A stretch of 7,173 nucleotides of DNA, from NCBI GenBank assembly GCA_005877225.1, contig VBPK01000044.1, forward strand, positions 1-7,173. Direction: 5' to 3'. This DNA is from Nitrososphaerota archaeon (GTDB taxonomy: Archaea > Thermoproteota > Nitrososphaeria > Nitrososphaerales > Gagatemarchaeaceae). Below are positions 1-5,574 of this stretch, in pieces. The translations under genes and the position numbers were made by a program. Below the pieces are notes generated by a model that saw only the letters and a program-made list of their open reading frames with translations, ran no database searches and was not told the origin of the DNA. Every line of letters starts with the position of its first letter. The first letter of the stretch is position 1.

Positions 1-2
1 CC

Positions 3-101
3 ACCGGAAAATTTTCGTTCACGTTCGATAAGATTGGGACCTACAGCTACCAATGCAGCATTCATCCGTGGATGAAAGGGGAGGTCGTAGTGTTGGAGTG
101 A
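3..101 (+). CDS. C-terminal end of a plastocyanin-like blue copper protein (5' truncated)
   Basis: The frame beginning at base 3 stays open to a TGA at 99-101 and gives 32 residues. They end in a beta-strand, the sequence Y-Q-C-S-I-H-P-W-M, and a closing strand rich in valine. The spacing Cys-x2-His-x2-Met is the C-terminal copper loop of type 1 cupredoxins: Cys and His are equatorial ligands and Met is axial. The N-terminal His ligand and any signal or lipoprotein peptide lie upstream of the window. Family knowledge: such proteins carry electrons outside the membrane, between respiratory complexes or to copper oxidases. The partner is not visible here. The exact subfamily (plastocyanin, halocyanin, or a domain of a larger protein) cannot be decided from this fragment. 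No T-rich terminator is evident after the stop. Confidence 0.85.
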   Translation, partial: TGKFSFTFDKIGTYSYQCSIHPWMKGEVVVLE

Positions 102-200
102 CACTCTGCCCATAGACGCCACAAGAGGATTCATATCAGCAATTAGGCGAATCAGGAAAGAAAAGAAATCGGTGTGCGAGTGCTTCACCTCAAGTCATCC

Positions 201-208
201 TCATATAC
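201..208 (+). promoter_or_regulatory. TATA-like box of the tRNA-Arg gene
   Basis: The A/T box TCATATAC is centred near base 205, about 26 bases before the first base of the tRNA at 231. This is the usual archaeal distance from TATA box to transcription start, so the transcript would begin at or within a few bases of the mature 5' end. Position and composition are seen in the sequence; the promoter function is inferred. Confidence 0.55.
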
Positions 209-230
209 CATCGAAGGTTTGACAAAATCA

Positions 231-322
231 GGGCCCGTCGCCTAGCACGGATCAGGGCACTGACAAGAGGTGTAAGCCTCCGAAGCCAGAGACCGAGAGT
301 TCGAATCTCTCCGGGCCCGCCA
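231..322 (+). tRNA. tRNA-Arg (anticodon CCG) with a 13-nt intron and encoded CCA
   Basis: The acceptor stem GGGCCCG (231-237) pairs with CGGGCCC (312-318), followed by discriminator G319 and an encoded CCA (320-322). The D stem is 240-243/255-258 with GG at 249-250 and A20 at 251; A20 is an arginine identity base. The T arm is GAGAG, TTCGAAT, CTCTC (295-311). The five-base variable loop (290-294) ends in C48, which can pair with G15. As written, the anticodon arm has a 20-base loop and an A-C mismatch. Removing bases 263-275 joins CTG to GC, giving a perfect five-pair stem with GCCAG (285-289) and a canonical loop CTCCGAA (278-284). The anticodon is then CCG, reading CGG codons. The mature product would be 76 nt plus CCA. 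An arginine assignment also fits the G73 discriminator. Without an intron the anticodon could not be assigned. Confidence 0.88.
263..275 (+). other. Non-canonical 13-nt archaeal tRNA intron at position 29/30
   Basis: The intron is inferred from the anticodon arm and supported by a bulge-helix-bulge fold. The outer helix is 254-256 with 277-279 (AGG/CCT). The central four-pair helix is 257-260 with 270-273 (GCAC/GTGT, one G-U pair). The bulges are T-G-A (261-263) and A-A-G (274-276), with C264-G269 closing an AAGA loop. Cleavage after the second base of each three-base bulge, as the archaeal splicing endonuclease does, removes exactly 263-275. Alternative cut sites one or two bases away give no comparable helix. 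The usual archaeal intron position is 37/38, so this is one of the ectopic sites known in some lineages. Confidence 0.8.
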
Positions 323-723
323 ATCAAACATGTGTTCATTGCCTCTAAATTACTCACTCGGCCTTTGAGACAAGCTCATGCGCAGGGGTCACAGATGGCG
401 AGAGAGGGAAGGGCGGAGGAATCGTGATAGTCTTCGCGGTAAGGGTCGACAACCTCTGCTCAATCAAGGCGGACGGCATAATGGCCGGGGCGGTCGTTTG
501 GAGCGAAGACGGGAGGCTTTGCTTGGGTGGGGCACAGGCACGGTGGATTCAGGGACTGCCACAGCTTGATCTATCACCCGCGAAGCGGAAGTTGGGCCTT
601 TCAATACGTTGGATTCTGCTCAATCCTTCGTCGTTCCCTTTAGGGAAGGTGCACGGGGACCCGAATTTGGATTCAAGCAATCTTATGTGCCATATCGACA
701 AGAGAGATTGGACATGGGTCAGA
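323..723. other. 400-base stretch between tRNA and metal exporter with no supportable gene
   Basis: Neither strand gives a recognisable protein. The longest plus-strand frame would start at a GTG at 424 and run to 837, overlapping the end of the opposing exporter gene. Its product has no motif I recognise, and the overlap suggests it is chance. There is no clear T-run terminator after the tRNA. A small inverted repeat, TTCCCT-TT-AGGGAA, lies at 634-647. The stretch lies inside the segment bounded by the tRNA and its partial copy near 3042, so it could be decayed element sequence. That last point is inference. Confidence 0.5.
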
Positions 724-1599
724 TCAATTATTACGTGCTCTCGCGGTGACGACGACCCTTCCGACTCCAATGAACTTCTGCTTCACCTCGTTCTCAATAT
801 TGATCCTAACTTTATCGAGCTGCTCAACCGTCATTGAGCCTTCTACCTCAAGATGGATTTCACTCTGTATGTAGGGACCAGCAGCCCTGAGCAGAATGTC
901 ATCGACTCTAACCCCTGGTCTACCTTCAACGATTTTCCTGATCTCTTCTACAAGCTCAGGGTTGTGGTAGGCATCAAGCAAGACAAGAGATGATTCCTTG
1001 ATCACAATATAGGAAACGAAGAGGATGAAGATTGCAACGGCCATCCCACCGACCGCATCCATTTGGTGGAAGCCCAGATAAGAGGCCAAGACTGTGAAGA
1101 AGACTAGGAAGGAGGCCGAGCCATCTTTTATGGCGTTGTTCGCATCGAGCCTGAGAGACACTATGTTGTATTTTCCCGCTATCTTCCTCATTTGAAACGC
1201 CCTGTACAGGGAAATGGTCCCCGCTGTTAGCAATACAGCCAGCGCGAGGGCTGGAAGGTTGAGCGGTTTAGGGTCGAGGAAACTCTGATAGGATCGATAG
1301 AAGATAGCGCCTGCAATCCCGATTAGCGCTATTGCTCCAACGAACGCCACGAAGCTCTCGATCTTGTAGTAGCCAAAGTGAAATCTCTCGTCGGGTGTCC
1401 TCCTGGAGATCTTTAGGCCAAGCCACACCAGGAATGAGACCAGAGCATCGGACATCGAGTCTATTCCATCCGCGGTGAGGCCGATGCTGCCGGTTAACCC
1501 GCCTACTGCGATTTCGATAATCCCGAGCATCACCAGGGTCCACGAAGATAGGTAGGCTAGTCTCTCCCCCTGGAGATAACCCTTAGAACCCTCGGCCAA
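724..1599 (-). CDS. Cation diffusion facilitator (CDF) family divalent metal exporter
   Basis: This 291-residue protein has the CDF layout. A hydrophobic domain of about six membrane segments (roughly residues 15-205) is followed by a soluble domain of about 85 residues that fits the CDF C-terminal dimerisation domain. The second membrane segment carries D47-x3-D51 in the run GIDSMSD. The fifth carries N155-x3-D159 in DANNAIKD, where zinc transporters normally have His-x3-Asp. The conserved loop R-F-H-F-G-Y-Y-K-I-E-S follows at 72-82. CDF proteins exchange protons for Zn, Fe, Mn, Co or Ni across the cytoplasmic membrane. The His-to-Asn change argues against a plain zinc exporter, and manganese or iron is a reasonable guess. 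The start is TTG: an in-frame TAG lies nine codons upstream and no ATG or GTG lies between. It follows the oxidoreductase gene on the same strand after a 184-base gap that holds a hairpin, so it may have its own promoter. Confidence 0.9.
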   Translation of the reverse strand: MAEGSKGYLQGERLAYLSSWTLVMLGIIEIAVGGLTGSIGLTADGIDSMSDALVSFLVWLGLKISRRTPDERFHFGYYKIESFVAFVGAIALIGIAGAIFYRSYQSFLDPKPLNLPALALAVLLTAGTISLYRAFQMRKIAGKYNIVSLRLDANNAIKDGSASFLVFFTVLASYLGFHQMDAVGGMAVAIFILFVSYIVIKESSLVLLDAYHNPELVEEIRKIVEGRPGVRVDDILLRAAGPYIQSEIHLEVEGSMTVEQLDKVRINIENEVKQKFIGVGRVVVTARARNN

Positions 1600-1621
1600 G
1601 TTAGAGCGTAATAGGTCGCAC

Positions 1622-1657
1622 GGCTACCTTCATAGACTCTTTCTCTATCTGGTAGCT
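1622..1657 (-). repeat. Compound hairpin in the leader region upstream of the metal exporter
   Basis: Bases 1623-1628 (GCTACC) pair with 1651-1656 (GGTAGC), plus a G-T pair outside. Inside, after a 3x2 internal loop, 1632-1636 (ATAGA) pair with 1644-1648 (TCTAT) around a seven-base loop. It starts about 23 bases before the TTG start on the minus strand. The pairing is seen directly. A role as a leader RNA structure, an operator, or a processing signal between the two minus-strand genes is only a possibility. There is no T-run to mark it as a terminator. Confidence 0.4.
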
Positions 1658-1783
1658 TCCCAGATTCGTCCCCGGGTTCAACCTCAAGGTGGGTCGAACA
1701 TCAGTTCTTCACGAATCGTCGCATTCCAAAGGGTCAAAGCCGGGGTGTGTTCATTGCTGTTCGGCGGCAGTGGTGTGTTCGAT

Positions 1784-2758
1784 CTAGTTGTTATGCTCCA
1801 CCGTGATGACGACTTTTCCTTTTACGCGTCCTTCTCCAAGATACCTGATGGCTTCAGGAACCTCACTTAATGGATACCGCCTATCAATTACCGGGATGAC
1901 TTTCCCGGCTTCGCAGAGCTCCGTTACATAGACCATATCTTTTAGATTTGGTCGAACCGCCAGCACGCGTATTGTCTTGCCCGCGGTTCTTCTAATCCAA
2001 GGTCCCAGGAAGAAAATCTGGAAAAGTGTAGCCACAGAACCTCCGACAAAGAAATAGCTTCCATTGGGCCTTAGCGCCCGCTCGTAGGTGAAAACCGAAC
2101 GATGCGCGACAACATCAAGTATCAGATCATACTGCTTTCCATTCTTTGTGAAGTCTTCTCGGGCATAATCAATGACGTGGTCTGCTCCAAGCGAGCTCAT
2201 AAAGTCCAACTTGCCTGTGTTATCCACCCCGGTCACCTCGGCCCCGTATAATTTAGCAAGCTGCACTGCAAACGTACCGGCGCCGCCGCCGGCGCCATTA
2301 ATCAAAACCATTTGCCCCGGCTTGACCTGCCCTTTATCGCGAACCCCCTGCAGGGCGATCACTGCCGCTTGCGGGATGGCCGCTGCTTCCTCGAATGTCA
2401 TACTGGCAGGTTTCAGCGCCAAGGCTCTTTCACGAGCGCAGACATACTCGGCAAAACCACCCATACGCCCCAAGATGTCTCCGAAGACTTCATCCCCTGG
2501 TTGAAATCGCCTGATGTTTCTGCCAGCCATTTCAACTCGCCCGGCTATGTCCGATCCGAGTATCTGGTGCCGTGGTCTTAGGAGCCCCCCCACGCGGGCA
2601 TACAACGGTGTGCCTGTCAGTATCTCCCAGTCAGATCTATTCACGGATACCGCCTGAACTTTGATTAATACTTCATCGTCCGTGGGGGTAGGTCTTTCTA
2701 CCTCTTTGAGCCGAAGAACGTCTGGAGGCCCGTATTTTGTGTACACAATCGCCTTCAT
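1784..2758 (-). CDS. Zinc-independent MDR-family NAD(P)-dependent oxidoreductase (quinone reductase-like)
   Basis: The product is 324 residues when started at the ATG at 2758, giving the family's usual opening M-K-A-I-V-Y-T-K-Y-G. An in-frame TTG two codons earlier is less likely. The N-terminal GroES-like catalytic domain includes G-D-E-V-F-G (88-93). The Rossmann domain has the glycine-rich loop N-G-A-G-G-G-A-G (154-161), followed by a strand ending near D179 that would contact the nucleotide. The C-terminus closes with the typical G-K-V-V-I-T-V. The cysteine and histidine zinc ligands of true alcohol dehydrogenases are absent, and the substrate-site segment is V-N-R-S-D-W. Such proteins reduce quinones, enones or similar carbonyls in the cytoplasm with NAD(P)H. 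The substrate cannot be read from the sequence. The sequence strongly resembles a family I recall as common in bacteria, so acquisition by transfer is plausible. The metal exporter lies downstream on the same strand. Confidence 0.9.
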   Translation of the reverse strand: MKAIVYTKYGPPDVLRLKEVERPTPTDDEVLIKVQAVSVNRSDWEILTGTPLYARVGGLLRPRHQILGSDIAGRVEMAGRNIRRFQPGDEVFGDILGRMGGFAEYVCARERALALKPASMTFEEAAAIPQAAVIALQGVRDKGQVKPGQMVLINGAGGGAGTFAVQLAKLYGAEVTGVDNTGKLDFMSSLGADHVIDYAREDFTKNGKQYDLILDVVAHRSVFTYERALRPNGSYFFVGGSVATLFQIFFLGPWIRRTAGKTIRVLAVRPNLKDMVYVTELCEAGKVIPVIDRRYPLSEVPEAIRYLGEGRVKGKVVITVEHNN

Positions 2759-2780
2759 TTTCAATTGTCAGGCTTGAGGT

Positions 2781-2790
2781 AAATGATACG
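2781..2790 (-). promoter_or_regulatory. Possible TATA-like box for the MDR oxidoreductase gene
   Basis: Read on the minus strand, CGTATCATTT has its A/T core centred about 26 bases before the ATG at 2758. That spacing suits a leaderless archaeal transcript, and no Shine-Dalgarno sequence is obvious before the ATG. The box is weak and A/T runs are not rare here, so this is tentative. Confidence 0.3.
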
Positions 2791-3023
2791 CTGCGCGCGC
2801 GAACCTTGCCACTGCCGTGTCACTGAAAGAATTATTTTCATGTCTTCCAAAATTCAATCACCTACTCTCACATCATATTTCCTCAGTTATTACTACGTTT
2901 GCCCTTTTGTGCCCTTTTCGACATATCTGAGCCTCGGCAATTGCTACGAAGGCAAGGATAGGTGCAAGAAAGGTTACTCTTCCCTAAGCAGTACGAACTA
3001 GAACCGAAAGAAGTAAGGAACAA
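2791..3023. other. Intergenic stretch between the divergent oxidoreductase and ATP-grasp genes
   Basis: I see no supportable gene in this stretch. A plus-strand frame of 72 codons (2783-3001) encodes an unrecognised Cys/Ser/Tyr-rich peptide and has no convincing ribosome site. A T-rich tract at about 2870-2920 contains two tandem copies of GCCCTTTT (2901-2908 and 2911-2918) and could help terminate transcription. The tRNA-like remnant begins just after this stretch. Confidence 0.45.
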
Positions 3024-3064
3024 TCCGCTCAACCGCAGGAATTCGAATCTCTCCGGACCTGCCT
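3024..3064 (+). pseudogene. Degenerate copy of a tRNA 3' half (possible att-site remnant)
   Basis: Bases 3042-3056 (TTCGAATCTCTCCGG) are identical to bases 300-314 of the intact tRNA-Arg: the T loop, the T-stem 3' strand and the start of the acceptor strand. The following eight bases match at five positions, ending GCCT where the tRNA has GCCA. Upstream, ACCG (3032-3035) and TCCG (3024-3027) line up with the variable loop and the anticodon loop if small gaps are allowed. The 5' strand of the T stem no longer pairs and there is no 5' acceptor half, so this is not a working tRNA. The copy is a direct repeat of the intact gene's 3' half, about 2.7 kb away. An integration scar (attL/attR type) or a decayed second tRNA gene would both explain it. 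Confidence 0.65.
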
Positions 3065-3095
3065 GTCAGAAAACCGAATATGGATTTCAGAATCT

Positions 3096-3123
3096 CAAAA
3101 CTATTATACAGAACCATATATAG
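3096..3123 (+). promoter_or_regulatory. TATA-like promoter element(s) of the ATP-grasp/intein gene
   Basis: The run CAAAACTATTATAC (3096-3109) looks like an archaeal BRE plus TATA box centred near 3105, about 33 bases before the ATG. It predicts a leader of only a few bases. A second A/T box, CATATATAGG (3115-3124), would place the transcript start after the ATG and is less suitable. No strong Shine-Dalgarno precedes the ATG, which suits a leaderless or short-leader message. Confidence 0.5.
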
Positions 3124-3137
3124 GCGAAACAAGAAAG

Positions 3138-5459
3138 ATGAAGTTCCTGTTTGTCTCCGTCGAGGCGCTCTCGACCGACTTAGCATGGCGGCTGAAGAAG
3201 GAAGGACATGACGTGAAGTTTTACACTCGCAGCGAGAGCGAGAAGGACGTCGGCGACGGCTTCGTCGAGAAGGTAAGCGCATGGGAACCTCTCAAGGATT
3301 GGGCCGACGTCATCGTCTTTGATGACCTTGGTTTTGGCGAAACCGCGGACAAGCTCAGAGGCGAGGGGAAGCTCGTAGTGGGCGGGTCATCCTACACGGA
3401 CAGGCTGGAGAACGAGAGAGAGTTCGGACAGGACGAGCTGAAGAGCGTCGGCGTCAACACTCTCCCGAGCTGGAACTTCAATTCCTTCGACGCGGGGGTA
3501 GATTTCGTGCGAAAGAATCCCGATAGGTATGTCATCAAACCGTCCGGGCGCGCCCAGAACGAGAAGGAGCTGCTCTTCGTCGGGCAGGAGGAGGATGGGA
3601 AGGACGTCCTCCTAGTCCTGGAACACTACAAACGGAATTGGTCGAACAAGATCAAGATTTTCCAAATTCAGAAGTATGCGAACGGGGTTGAAGTCGCCGT
3701 CGGCGCCTTCTTCAACGGGAAGGACTTCGTTTATCCGATCAATGTGAACTTCGAGCATAAGCGCCTATTCCCCAATGACATTGGGCCAAGTACAGGCGAG
3801 ATGGGATGCTACGACGACAAGACAGAAGTGCTCACGGGGAAGGGCTGGAGACTCTTCAAGAATCTGTCTCCGGACGATGAGATCTGTACACTAAACCCGT
3901 CAAGCGACATCATAGAATTCCAGAGGCCCACCGCCATCGTCTCATTCGAGCATCACCGGAAGCTCATCTCAATAAGGAACAGAACGCTGGACATCATGGT
4001 AACTCCAGACCACAACATGTACCTGCAATCTCAGCAAGATGCTAGGATGCACAGAAACAACTATCGTTTCGTAAAGGCAAGAGAGCTGCAGACCCAATCT
4101 CAGATCAAGAGAACCGGAATATGGATCGGCTTGGAAAGCGAATATTTCGCATTGCCATCAGTCACGCTCGGTCACTTCGAAGGACGTCAAGTCGTGCTGA
4201 GCGCGACAGGTTCCTTGGAGATACCCATGGACAAATGGTTGGCATTCATCGGAGTCTGGCTCGCCGACGGTTCTGTGTCAGGCAACAGAGACAGTTACAG
4301 GATAAGCGTTGCGCAAAAGTCTGGAGTGAAGGCCGATAGAGTTGAGGGGTTGCTGTCGCAACTTCCTTTCAAGTTCTCCATGGGGAAGAACGAGTTTTAC
4401 TGTTACGACAAACGGCTAGGCTCGTATCTAGCGGAGTTCGGAGGAGCCCCTGAAAAGTATGTTCCAAACTTCGTAAAACAGCTTGCCCCCACAAGGATCC
4501 GCACCTTTCTGGAATGGTTCGCTCTGGGTGATGGTACCTTAATGAAGAATGGGTTCAGAATATTCTACACCTCATCCAGAAGGCTGGCCGACGACATCCA
4601 GGAACTCCTACTAAAGGTAGGAAGACTTGGCATTGTAAAACAAAGGCGAAGGGGAGGGAAGATTCGGATAGTAGATCGCTACGCGGACGCTTCGAGGCCT
4701 CAATACGAGGTTCTGGAGAGGGTCAGAAAGCTAGTATCCTGGATAGACAAGAGAGACACACGGACTGTCGATTACAACGGCACCGTGTACTGCGCAAGCG
4801 TGAAGAATCACATCATGTACGTGAGGAGAAATGGCAAGCCTTACTGGTGCGGCAACACTTCGATGTACTGGACGAGAAACAGCCCGCTCTTCGAGAATAC
4901 ACTGTTGAAGGCGAAGGAGAAACTCGCCGCGAGCAAATACGTCGGATACATCGACATAAACTCAATTGCCAACAGCAAGGGGATTTTTCCGCTCGAATGG
5001 ACTTCGAGGCTAGGCTACCCAACGATAAGCATCCAGATGGAGGGAGTCACGAGTGATTGGGGACCATTCCTGAGCGACCTGGCACAAGGGAAGGAGGCTC
5101 AACTCAAGACGAAGAAGGGTTATCAAGTCGGTGTTGTGGTCGCCATACCGCCCTTCCCGTTCGAGGACGAAAAGGCATTCAAGAAGTACTCTGAGGACGC
5201 AACAATTCTGTTCAGGAAGACGACTCTCAACGGGGTTCACCTTGGCGAGGTGAAGGATGTGGACGGGGATTGGCATATCGCGGGGAAGTCGGGTTACGCT
5301 CTCGTGCTTACCGGTTCAGGGGCCTCGATGCAAGAGGCGATCAACTCAGCCTACCAGTCGGTGCGGAACGTCATGATCCCTAACATGTTCTACCGGGATG
5401 ATATAGGGCAGCGCTGGTTCAAGGACGTCGACATGCTCCTCAGCTGGGGCTACCTTTAG
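3138..5459 (+). CDS. PurD-like ATP-grasp ligase interrupted by an intein
   Basis: The 773-residue precursor would splice to a 423-residue protein (1-223 joined to 574-773), close to the length of glycinamide ribonucleotide synthetase (PurD). Visible ATP-grasp elements are the lysine strand V-I-K-P-S-G (K134), G-V-E-V-A-V (E185), E-H-K-R-L-F-P then G-P-S-T-G-E-M-G (216-223), and the late metal-site strand P-L-E-W-T-S-R-L-G-Y-P-T (E620). PurD forms GAR from phosphoribosylamine, glycine and ATP in purine synthesis. Two features depart from PurD. The usual N-terminal G-x-G-G-R-E-H loop is replaced by V-S-V-E-A-L-S. The metal-site motif EFNxRFGDPE reads EWTSRLGYPT, losing the Asn ligand. I therefore call it PurD-like and leave the substrate open. 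The ATG at 3138 follows TATA-like boxes. No other purine gene is adjacent; the aminopeptidase gene starts 116 bases after the stop. Confidence 0.85.
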   Translation: MKFLFVSVEALSTDLAWRLKKEGHDVKFYTRSESEKDVGDGFVEKVSAWEPLKDWADVIVFDDLGFGETADKLRGEGKLVVGGSSYTDRLENEREFGQDELKSVGVNTLPSWNFNSFDAGVDFVRKNPDRYVIKPSGRAQNEKELLFVGQEEDGKDVLLVLEHYKRNWSNKIKIFQIQKYANGVEVAVGAFFNGKDFVYPINVNFEHKRLFPNDIGPSTGEMGCYDDKTEVLTGKGWRLFKNLSPDDEICTLNPSSDIIEFQRPTAIVSFEHHRKLISIRNRTLDIMVTPDHNMYLQSQQDARMHRNNYRFVKARELQTQSQIKRTGIWIGLESEYFALPSVTLGHFEGRQVVLSATGSLEIPMDKWLAFIGVWLADGSVSGNRDSYRISVAQKSGVKADRVEGLLSQLPFKFSMGKNEFYCYDKRLGSYLAEFGGAPEKYVPNFVKQLAPTRIRTFLEWFALGDGTLMKNGFRIFYTSSRRLADDIQELLLKVGRLGIVKQRRRGGKIRIVDRYADASRPQYEVLERVRKLVSWIDKRDTRTVDYNGTVYCASVKNHIMYVRRNGKPYWCGNTSMYWTRNSPLFENTLLKAKEKLAASKYVGYIDINSIANSKGIFPLEWTSRLGYPTISIQMEGVTSDWGPFLSDLAQGKEAQLKTKKGYQVGVVVAIPPFPFEDEKAFKKYSEDATILFRKTTLNGVHLGEVKDVDGDWHIAGKSGYALVLTGSGASMQEAINSAYQSVRNVMIPNMFYRDDIGQRWFKDVDMLLSWGYL
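3807..4856 (+). mobile_element. In-frame intein with LAGLIDADG homing endonuclease (350 residues)
   Basis: Residues 224-573 of the ATP-grasp precursor form a self-splicing intein. It begins with Cys224 in C-Y-D-D-K-T-E-V-L-T-G-K-G-W (block A). Block B is T-P-D-H-N-M, with His292 assisting the first acyl shift. Two endonuclease motifs follow, F-I-G-V-W-L-A-D-G-S (Asp377) and F-L-E-W-F-A-L-G-D-G-T (Asp465). Both metal-binding acidic residues are present, so the homing endonuclease may be active. The C-terminal block has V-K-N-H-I-M-Y-V-R-R-N-G-K-P and ends W-C-G-N, with Asn573 for cyclisation and Thr574 as the extein nucleophile. The usual penultimate His is Gly, a known but less common variant. 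The insertion falls directly after the invariant G-P-S-T-G-E-M-G loop, typical of inteins sitting where loss is lethal. Sampled 60-base lines are 43-52 % GC inside the intein and 58-63 % in the flanking exteins, consistent with horizontal homing. Confidence 0.95.
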
Positions 5460-5521
5460 ACGAGCCGTCAACCCTGCCGTTCCACCCAACCCTCAACGTC
5501 CTCCATTATTCCGCGCAGCCC

Positions 5522-5531
5522 GATGTATATC
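5522..5531 (+). promoter_or_regulatory. Possible TATA-like box of the aminopeptidase gene
   Basis: GATGTATATC has its TATAT core centred near 5527. A start about 26 bases on would fall at 5552-5553, leaving a leader of about 22 bases before the GTG at 5575. A GAAGGGG run (5557-5563) in that leader could serve as a ribosome site at a spacing of about 11 bases. All of this is inferred from position. Confidence 0.4.
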
Positions 5532-5574
5532 CACCTCGGAAAGCTTTTCAGATGACCGAAGGGGCGCCATCTTC

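Noticed and set aside
265..284. tRNA-Tyr reading (GTA at 272-274) from a GAGG/CCTC hairpin inside the anticodon region
   Set aside because: That hairpin has a six-base loop and lacks a proper stem joined to the D arm. The acceptor pair G1-C72 and discriminator G do not fit archaeal tRNA-Tyr. The intron model explains every base.
634..647. Inverted repeat TTCCCT-TT-AGGGAA, considered as an operator
   Set aside because: It is short, lies far from any start codon, and has no partner site or adjacent promoter.
424..837. 137-codon plus-strand frame starting with GTG, downstream of the tRNA
   Set aside because: It overlaps the 3' end of the opposing, well-supported metal exporter and shows no family motif. 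No ribosome site or promoter supports it.
331..1757. 12-base repeat TGTGTTCATTGC at 331-342 and 1746-1757
   Set aside because: About one or two 12-base matches are expected by chance in a window this long, and the flanks do not match.
1600..1783. A manganese riboswitch (yybP-ykoY type) before the CDF gene
   Set aside because: The hairpin does not show the conserved loop pairs of that class, and that riboswitch is essentially bacterial.
2783..3001. 72-codon plus-strand frame between the oxidoreductase and the ATP-grasp gene
   Set aside because: It has an unrecognised low-complexity Ser/Tyr/Cys composition and no ribosome site, and it overlaps the likely upstream region of the divergent gene.
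4813..5276. Minus-strand frames opposite the C-terminal extein
   Set aside because: They are antisense shadows of the ATP-grasp coding frame, which has clear domain motifs.
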